A stretch of DNA of 64,000 bases, from assembly GCF_038069655.2 (NCBI RefSeq), contig NZ_CP150951.2:992001-1056000 (forward strand), given 5' to 3'. This DNA comes from Yoonia sp. BS5-3. GTDB taxonomy: Bacteria; Pseudomonadota; Alphaproteobacteria; Rhodobacterales; Rhodobacteraceae. Positions 58,712-64,000 of the stretch are shown here, in pieces (within the stretch, counting starts at the first letter, position 1; each line of letters opens with the position of its first letter). The notes beneath the pieces were generated by a model. It did not search any database. It worked only from the letters and a program-made list of their open reading frames with translations, and was not told the DNA's origin. The position numbers were made by a program, and so were the translations under genes.

Positions 58712-59656
58712 ATGAATGATAGGTTACCGCCACTCACCGCTCTTCGCGCTTTTGAAGCTGCCGCGCGACATATGTCTTTCGCCAAAGCTGCGGCAGAACT
58801 CAACGTAACACCTGCTGCATTATCCTATCAGATCAAAGCATTAGAGGCTGATTTGGGTATCCCCGTCTTCCGCCGCCTCAACCGCGCGGTTGAGCTGACC
58901 GAAGCGGGGCGCATGCTTGCCCCTGGCACAGCAGACGCTTTTGCGACCCTGTCAGCCGCATGGCGCAATACAAAACGGTTGAATGATAGCGGTGTTTTGA
59001 CCGTCACCGCCGGGCCCGCCTTTACGTCAAAATGGCTCGCCCCGCGCCTGTATAAATTCGCGCAAGCCCATCCCGAAATTGAACTGCGGTTTAATGCCAG
59101 CCTGAGGGTGGCCGATTTTGACAGGGATGAGGTCGATGTGGCGATCCGTTTCGGGATCGACGTGGACCCAAATGTCTTTGCGGAACCGCTCAATCAGGAA
59201 TGGGCCACGCCCATGATGACGCCGGAATTGGCCCGCACGATCAAGACACCCGCCGACCTGGCAGAGGTGACATTGATCCATGACGATTCCATCGCGTTTT
59301 TGAAGATGAACTGGGATTGGCCTTCATGGTGCCGGGCGGAAGGGGTCGATATTGATACCGAACACGGGCTGCGGTTTTCCCAGGCCGATCATGCGCTGGA
59401 TGCCGCGATATCAGGGGCTGGCGTTGTCCTTGGGCGGATCACATTGGCGACCCGCGCGCTAGAATCGGGACGTCTCGTTGCCCCGTTTGATTTGGGATTG
59501 ATCGCTGATGGCCAATTCCGCTTCGTCTGCCCCAAAGGTCAGGAAGATAGACCGCATATCAGCGCGTTTCGGGCCTGGATCATGGAAGAGGTTGCCGCTG
59601 TGCAAGCCTTTGAAAAAGGGCGCCGGATGGTGCATTGCGCAACGTTGGGTAAATAG
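58712..59656 (+). CDS. LysR-type transcriptional regulator, GcvA-like
   Basis: 314 residues. The winged HTH at the N-terminus (LPPLTALRAFEAAARHMSFA, then AAELNVTPAALSYQIKALE at about 24-45, and FRRLNRAVELTEAG) is the GcvA subgroup signature. A periplasmic-binding-protein-like effector domain follows (LTVTAGPAFTSKWLAPRL, IRFGIDVDP). The regulated gene is not obvious; flanking genes are phaAB and a small YdcH. No regulator binding site could be identified. Confidence 0.93.
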   Translation: MNDRLPPLTALRAFEAAARHMSFAKAAAELNVTPAALSYQIKALEADLGIPVFRRLNRAVELTEAGRMLAPGTADAFATLSAAWRNTKRLNDSGVLTVTAGPAFTSKWLAPRLYKFAQAHPEIELRFNASLRVADFDRDEVDVAIRFGIDVDPNVFAEPLNQEWATPMMTPELARTIKTPADLAEVTLIHDDSIAFLKMNWDWPSWCRAEGVDIDTEHGLRFSQADHALDAAISGAGVVLGRITLATRALESGRLVAPFDLGLIADGQFRFVCPKGQEDRPHISAFRAWIMEEVAAVQAFEKGRRMVHCATLGK

Positions 59657-59690
59657 GCACCGGCGCATCGCGCCAGCGCCAGTTGTGACG

Positions 59691-59858
59691 TTAATGTGCG
59701 CTCAGCCGCGTGATCTCTTCTTTGATCATTAGCTTCTTTTTCTTCAATTTCGCTATTTCGAGATCGTCAGTCGCAGGGCTACGTTGGAGGCTTTCAACAG
59801 AGTCAGAGAGGGATTGGTGCTTCTTCTTCAGTTCCTGCAAATGTGAACTCAAGCTCAT
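59691..59858 (-). CDS. YdcH family protein (DUF465)
   Basis: 55 residues, helical coiled coil: SLSSHLQELKKKHQSLSDSV and LEIAKLKKKKLMIKEEITRL. This matches the DUF465/YdcH family of short helical proteins with unknown role. The ATG at 59858 follows AGAGGAGCACGATC; a longer upstream frame to 59933 has no support. Upstream 59859-59974 shows nothing recognisable. Confidence 0.9.
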   Translation of the reverse strand: MSLSSHLQELKKKHQSLSDSVESLQRSPATDDLEIAKLKKKKLMIKEEITRLSAH

Positions 59859-59974
59859 GATCGTGCTCCTCTGGTTTGTGAATAGGTCTAGTTCAACACA
59901 GATGATCGCCCATGTCACGCTGCGTGGCAGCAATCACCTACGCCAGAGGTTCTGAGACAGATATTGCCAAAAGA

Positions 59975-60730
59975 TTAAGACGTGACGGGTAATTCTGCAC
60001 CGCTCCGCAAAATGCGGGTCACCAACGGGGTATAACTTTCCTTGTCACCCTGATGGGTCGCACCTTCATGCATCACCAGTGTCGGGGCCATCTGAAACGC
60101 CGCGCGGCCTTCCTGACGCGCGCGCAGCAAAAACAGCTCGGGCGCGCGCTCTTCACGGCCTGCAATCGGTTTGACAACGATCGACCCAAGCCGCCCATCC
60201 AGCGCGGCCAAAACTTCAGGTAGTCGCTCGGTCCGCTGGATCAGGCTTAGGTAGGCCCGTGGCCCAAGCCGCCGTATGCCGATGTCCAGCCAGTCAGCCA
60301 GCGGGGTATCACCGCCAAGTGCGACATCGCGCCCCGTGTCTTTAGACTTAGTGCCTGCCGTACGGTCAAAATACGGAGGGTTCATCATCACATGATCAAA
60401 CCGCCGCTGTCGCAGTTCATGGGGCAGCTTGCGCAAATCAGCTTCAACCACGTGGAACGCCGCATTGTTTTCTTTGGCGTTCAGCATAGCAAGAGCGGCA
60501 TATACGGGCTGCATTTCGACCCCGGTGACAGACACGCCAGGAACGCGGTTGGCCAAACACAGTGACGCAACCCCAACGCCGCAACCTAATTCTAAGATCG
60601 ATTGACCTGGGCGCGCGTCAATGGACGCCGCCAATAACACAGGATCAACCCCTGCACGGTATCCCCGACGGGGCTGAAACGCGCGGACACGTCCCCCTAA
60701 AAAATCGTCACATGAAAATTCTTCAGTCAC
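59975..60730 (-). CDS. tRNA1(Val) adenine-N6 methyltransferase-like (TrmN6/YfiC family)
   Basis: 251 residues. Opening FLGGRVRAFQPRRGYRAGVD is typical of the family, followed by SILELGCGVGVASLCLANRV near 44-63 (SAM site) and VMMNPPYFDR near 113 (catalytic NPPY). It probably methylates A37 N6 of tRNA-Val, although substrate is inferred from family. It overlaps the DUF2007 gene by 8 bp and is likely cotranscribed with it. Confidence 0.9.
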   Translation of the reverse strand: MTEEFSCDDFLGGRVRAFQPRRGYRAGVDPVLLAASIDARPGQSILELGCGVGVASLCLANRVPGVSVTGVEMQPVYAALAMLNAKENNAAFHVVEADLRKLPHELRQRRFDHVMMNPPYFDRTAGTKSKDTGRDVALGGDTPLADWLDIGIRRLGPRAYLSLIQRTERLPEVLAALDGRLGSIVVKPIAGREERAPELFLLRARQEGRAAFQMAPTLVMHEGATHQGDKESYTPLVTRILRSGAELPVTS

Positions 60731-60941
60731 GGCCTAAATCAATCTCGCCGTCGCGCATGACGGCCTCGGCCATGAACAGATCCCGGTCCAAAACCATCAA
60801 CCGGCGCGGCATTATGCCTATGCTGCCCTCGAGGACGCTCATATTTACGTCGAAGGTGAACCAGTCTATACCCTCGCTGTCCAACAGGGCGGTTGCAAAG
60901 GCGATGATCGTCGGGTCGTTGGTGCGCAAAAGCTCTTTCAT
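60723..60941 (-). CDS. DUF2007 domain protein (putative signal-transducing)
   Basis: 72 residues. The small DUF2007 domain is seen in KELLRTNDPTIIAFATALLD with EGIDWF, and GIMPRRLMVLDRDLFMAEAV. Related domains bind unknown ligands or act in signalling; function is unknown. It precedes the TrmN6-like methyltransferase with an 8-bp overlap and is divergent from the polyprenyl synthase gene. Confidence 0.88.
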   Translation of the reverse strand: MKELLRTNDPTIIAFATALLDSEGIDWFTFDVNMSVLEGSIGIMPRRLMVLDRDLFMAEAVMRDGEIDLGRD

Positions 60942-60996
60942 ACTGCAGACCTAAGACGGGGCAGGCCCCTTGTCTATTCACATGACGGAAACTTGC

Positions 60997-61995
60997 ATGA
61001 GCCTTGATGCTGCTGCCACCAAACCGCACGAACAACTTGCCGCGTTTTTGGCAGATGATCTGAATGCGGTGAATGATATGATCCGGGCGCGGATGGCGTC
61101 GGAACATGCGCCGCGCATCCCCGAGGTTACCGCACATCTGGTTGAGGCAGGCGGCAAACGGCTACGCCCCATGCTGACGCTCGCGGCGGCACGGCTTTGC
61201 GGCTATGAAGGCCCCTATCACGTGCATCTGGCGGCCACGGTTGAGTTTATCCACACCGCGACCTTGCTACATGATGATGTCGTGGACGAAAGCAGCCAGC
61301 GCCGCGGCAGACCGACAGCGAATCTTTTATGGGACAATACCTCAAGCGTATTGGTGGGCGATTACCTTTTTGCGCGATCCTTCCAGCTGATGGTGGAAAC
61401 CGGATCGATCCGCGTGCTCGATATCCTGGCAAATGCGTCAGCAACCATCGCCGAAGGCGAAGTATTACAGCTGACCGCCGCCAGTGATCTGGCCACCACC
61501 GAAGAAACCTATATCCAGATCGTGAGAGGCAAAACCGCCGCGCTCTTTTCTGCCGCGATGGAGGTTGGCGGCGAAATTGCGGAGCAAGACGCCGCCACCA
61601 AACAGGCGCTTTATGATTATGGCGATGCGCTGGGGATCGCTTTTCAGATTGTCGATGATCTGCTGGATTACGGCGGCACATCGGCCACGGGCAAGAATGT
61701 CGGCGATGATTTCCGGGAACGCAAACTGACGCTGCCCGTGATCCGGGCCGTGGCGCAAGCAGATGAGACGGAAAAGGCGTTCTGGGTACGGACAATCCAG
61801 AAGGGCAAGCAGGAAGATGGCGATCTTGATCAAGCCATCACGCTTTTGGCGAAATACGAGGCGATGGAAAGCACCAGGCAAGATGCTATCGCATGGGCAG
61901 AAAAGGCCAAAGCGGCCTTGGAACGTTGCCCCGATCATCCGCTGCGGACGATGTTGATTGATCTGGCCGATTACGTGGTGGCCCGGATTACCTGA
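60997..61995 (+). CDS. ispB: Polyprenyl diphosphate synthase (octa-/decaprenyl, IspB type)
   Basis: 332 residues. VEAGGKRLRPMLTLAAARLC near 48-68, first Asp-rich motif LLHDDVVDES near 90-99, RRGRPTANLLW, and second Asp-rich motif FQIVDDLLDYGG near 215-226. It makes the ubiquinone side chain from isopentenyl diphosphate; chain length cannot be read. The ATG at 60997 was preferred; an in-frame ATG at 60982 is possible. Feeds on MEP pathway products such as from ispE. Confidence 0.94.
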   Translation: MSLDAAATKPHEQLAAFLADDLNAVNDMIRARMASEHAPRIPEVTAHLVEAGGKRLRPMLTLAAARLCGYEGPYHVHLAATVEFIHTATLLHDDVVDESSQRRGRPTANLLWDNTSSVLVGDYLFARSFQLMVETGSIRVLDILANASATIAEGEVLQLTAASDLATTEETYIQIVRGKTAALFSAAMEVGGEIAEQDAATKQALYDYGDALGIAFQIVDDLLDYGGTSATGKNVGDDFRERKLTLPVIRAVAQADETEKAFWVRTIQKGKQEDGDLDQAITLLAKYEAMESTRQDAIAWAEKAKAALERCPDHPLRTMLIDLADYVVARIT

Positions 61996-62009
61996 TCGGG
62001 CCGAAAACC

Positions 62010-62045
62010 CCCGGCGGCAGGCCGCCGAGGATTTGTTTTCAAAAG
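62010..62045 (+). terminator. Probable terminator after the polyprenyl synthase gene
   Basis: CGGCGGC / GCCGCCG stem followed by a mixed T-rich tract (TTTGTTTTC), between two convergent genes. The T tract is interrupted, so strength is uncertain. Confidence 0.5.
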
Positions 62046-62048
62046 ACT

Positions 62049-63086
62049 TTACTGATCTGTGCCGATATTTGCGGTCACCGCCTCTTGTGCGGCTTCTACC
62101 AGCGCGGCACCGTCAAAGCCTTTGGCGTCCATCTCGGCAATCCAGTCCGCAGTGACCACAGCGCCCAGTTCCTGAATGCGGGCGGTCTCTTCTTCGGTCA
62201 ACTGTGCAATTTCATTGCCATCAGCAGCCATCAGATCACGGCCAACGACATCGCCGGTATCATGGGCACGCCCGGCCCAGCGGCTGGCCATCATCCCTGA
62301 ATTAGCATCAATGATAGCGCGCAGATCCTCTGGCATGCCTTCATAAACATCCTTGTTCATCGCCCAGATGAAATAAAGATTATAAAGCGCGCGGTCACCG
62401 GCGACATCTGTATGGCTGTCAGTCAGCTCATTCAGTTTCAGGGATGGGGACATCTCCCATGTAATCACACCGCCATCGACCACACCTTTCGACAGGGCCT
62501 CGGGGAATTGCGGCACGGGCATCCCAATCGGGGTTGCGCCGAGCTCTTCCAGCAGCAAGGTGGCTGGGCGGGACGGGCCGCGCAGTTTCAGGCCGGCGAA
62601 ATCCTCAACCGTTGCAATGGAATCGCCGCGTTTATGGACAATGCCAGGGCCATGCATATGGGCGGCAATGACGTGCACATCGGCGAAGTCATCCATCAGA
62701 TAGTCTTGCGTAAAGCTCCATGCGGCGGCAGATGCTTCCTCGGCCGATTTTGTGGTCATGAAGGGCAGCTCCATCGCCTCAGCTTCGGGGAAGCGGTTTG
62801 GTTGATAGCCCGGAATGACCCAGCCGCCATCAATCGCGCCATCGCGGATCAGGTCAAACTGGTTGGGGGCCGCGCCACCCAATTGCATAAATGGATACAG
62901 CTCGACCTTGATGCGGCCTTCTGATTGCTCTTCGATCGCATCAGCCCAGGGCTGCATGAAATAGGTCGGATTGGCACTGGCCGGGGACACAAAATGCTGG
63001 AAACGCAGTGTCACCTCTTGGGCAGTAGCGGAAGTTGCAGTCAGGCCAAGCATGGCCAGCAAAGCGGCAGATTTCATCAGGTGCAT
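62049..63086 (-). CDS. TRAP transporter substrate-binding protein (DctP family), orphan
   Basis: 345 residues with a signal peptide (LMKSAALLAMLGLTATSATA). DctP fold: LRFQHFVSPASANPTYFMQP near 30-50, the conserved LKLRGPSR region near 168 with the family Arg, then GVVDGGVITWEMSP near 205. TRAP binding proteins deliver organic acids or other carboxylates to DctQM membrane subunits, but none are adjacent here. The ATG at 63086 fits AGAAGG spacing better than the in-frame ATGs at 63095 and 63110. Confidence 0.92.
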   Translation of the reverse strand: MHLMKSAALLAMLGLTATSATAQEVTLRFQHFVSPASANPTYFMQPWADAIEEQSEGRIKVELYPFMQLGGAAPNQFDLIRDGAIDGGWVIPGYQPNRFPEAEAMELPFMTTKSAEEASAAAWSFTQDYLMDDFADVHVIAAHMHGPGIVHKRGDSIATVEDFAGLKLRGPSRPATLLLEELGATPIGMPVPQFPEALSKGVVDGGVITWEMSPSLKLNELTDSHTDVAGDRALYNLYFIWAMNKDVYEGMPEDLRAIIDANSGMMASRWAGRAHDTGDVVGRDLMAADGNEIAQLTEEETARIQELGAVVTADWIAEMDAKGFDGAALVEAAQEAVTANIGTDQ

Positions 63087-63205
63087 GTGGTGCATCCTTC
63101 TTTTGATCATGTAGGGGAAGTGTCACCGCTAGCGACAACCCCTATATGGGGGTTTTTGCCCCCAGTTGCAAGTCATTCGCAAAAACAAAGGGCAAGCCCT
63201 TGTTT

Positions 63206-64000
63206 TTAGGCATATGTCGGATGGAATTTACCCGCTGGGGACAATGTAAAGATCTGACACCCATCAGCTGTGATCCCGATGGAATGCTCAAACTGGGCTG
63301 ACAGGGATTTATCACGGGTGACCGCAGTCCAGTCATCGGCAAGCACTTTGGTGTCCGGGCGGCCCAGATTGATCATCGGCTCGATGGTAAAGAACATACC
63401 CTCTTCAAGTACGGCGCCAGTGCCCGGACGGCCATAGTGCAACACATTCGGCGGCGCATGAAAAACCCGGCCCAGCCCATGCCCGCAGAAATCGCGGACA
63501 ACAGACATGCGGTTGCTTTCGGCATAGGTCTGAATGGCATGCCCGATATCCCCAAACGTGTTGCCTGGTTTGGCGGCCTCGATCCCTTTCATCAGGGCAT
63601 CATGCGTGACCTGCACCAGACGTTCTGCTTTGCGCGGCATCTTTCCCGCAACATACATCCGGCTGGTGTCACCAAACCAACCATCAAGAATGACAGTGAC
63701 GTCAATATTCAGGATGTCGCCATCCTTCAGCGTCTTATCGCCCGGAATACCATGGCAAACGACGTGATTGACCGAAATGCAGCTGGCATGCTGATAGCCC
63801 TTATAGCCAATCGTGGCCGAGGTCGCACCGGACGCATCCACCATCTGGGTGATGATGCGATCGATCTCACCCGTGGTTTGGCCGGGCAGCACATGCGCGG
63901 CGATATCGTCCAAAATCTGCGCAGCAAGCGCGCCGGCCTTGGCCATGCCCGCAAAGTCCGCTGGTTCGTAAATGCGAATACCGTCTTTGGTCAGATGACC
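63206..64000 (-). CDS. map: Type I methionine aminopeptidase, 5' end outside window
   Basis: Frame open to the right edge (265 codons visible). Map motifs: NHVVCHGIPGDKTLKDGDIL with NIDVTV (metal Asp), WFGDTSRMYVAGK (metal Asp near 112 of the visible part), VRDFCGHGLGRVFH (His) and FFTIEPMINLG (Glu), and a final FEHSIGIT (Glu). The visible start TKDGIRIYEPADFAGM resembles the usual N-terminal region, with some 5-10 residues missing. It removes the initiator Met from nascent proteins. It is followed by the orphan DctP gene after 120 bp. Confidence 0.94.
   Translation of the reverse strand, partial: GHLTKDGIRIYEPADFAGMAKAGALAAQILDDIAAHVLPGQTTGEIDRIITQMVDASGATSATIGYKGYQHASCISVNHVVCHGIPGDKTLKDGDILNIDVTVILDGWFGDTSRMYVAGKMPRKAERLVQVTHDALMKGIEAAKPGNTFGDIGHAIQTYAESNRMSVVRDFCGHGLGRVFHAPPNVLHYGRPGTGAVLEEGMFFTIEPMINLGRPDTKVLADDWTAVTRDKSLSAQFEHSIGITADGCQIFTLSPAGKFHPTYA

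Noticed and set aside
63132-63157. Hairpin followed by T residues on the plus strand
   Set aside because: No plus-strand gene feeds into it, since both flanking genes are on the minus strand, where no T tract follows the hairpin.
1-64000. tRNA, rRNA, CRISPR, insertion-sequence or prophage features
   Set aside because: No tRNA-type T-loop in a cloverleaf context, no repeat-spacer pattern, no transposase or integrase frames and no phage genes were found on either strand.

Overview
The window looks like chromosomal DNA of a marine alphaproteobacterium of the Rhodobacteraceae (Roseobacter group, Loktanella/Yoonia-like). This rests on gene content rather than a marker gene. The pointers are moderately GC-rich coding with tight ATGA-type overlaps, the 44-residue aa3 oxidase subunit IV, the pgsA-moaD-moaE string, the thi operon behind a TPP riboswitch, phaAB, GcvA-type LysR, DUF2853, DUF6173 and OpgGH. 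I see no rRNA, tRNA, CRISPR array, insertion sequence or prophage. Coding is dense throughout and the two end genes are cut by the window edges.

Layout. 0-4.2 kb: a minus-strand molybdenum-cofactor operon, fdhD - YcxB-like membrane protein - mobA - mobB - moeA, in which moeA carries an extra N-terminal RNase H-like domain. 4.3-6.6 kb: AzlCD amino-acid exporter, a lipoprotein, cytochrome oxidase subunit IV and a DUF6173 protein. 6.8-9.5 kb: an NAD salvage pair (NMN adenylyltransferase-Nudix and nicotinamide phosphoribosyltransferase). 9.5-11.6 kb: GST, mscL, cytochrome b561.

11.6-26.3 kb is the most unusual stretch. A minus-strand six-gene operon combines a GTP cyclohydrolase II-type enzyme, a RibD-type reductase, a methyltransferase, a degenerate 6-pyruvoyl-tetrahydropterin synthase homologue, a Zn-dehydrogenase family protein and an inositol-monophosphatase family phosphatase. 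This is the logic of a GTP-derived pyrimidine or pteridine pathway, but it is not complete riboflavin synthesis. Beside it lie an endonuclease/phosphatase-fold gene, opgG-opgH for periplasmic glucans, a second cytochrome b561, and a plus-strand five-gene operon (CDP-alcohol phosphotransferase, sulfatase-fold membrane enzyme, LPG-synthase-type membrane protein, GT4 glycosyltransferase, FkbM methyltransferase) that looks like envelope lipid or glycan decoration.

27-40.7 kb: TPR protein, ispE, TerB-like protein, then a ten-gene thiamine operon (thiD-O-S-G-E-F-Y-tenA-Z-X) under a TPP riboswitch, followed by ahcY, an extensin-like protein and DUF2853. 41-48 kb: NlpC/P60 and leucyl aminopeptidase, then a carbonic anhydrase - SbtA bicarbonate transporter - SbtB PII-like string, ZapE and a membrane GGDEF protein. 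48.5-52.9 kb: an operon pairing a MacB/FtsX-type ABC transporter with DUF4198, NikL-like and ZnuA-like periplasmic proteins, probably a metal system.

53-64 kb: pgsA, moaD (apparently frameshifted at its C-terminal Gly-Gly), moaE, cupin, tag, a degenerate EAL protein, phaAB, a 37-residue small protein, GcvA-type regulator, YdcH, a TrmN6-like methyltransferase, DUF2007, a polyprenyl diphosphate synthase, an orphan TRAP binding protein and map (cut at the right edge).
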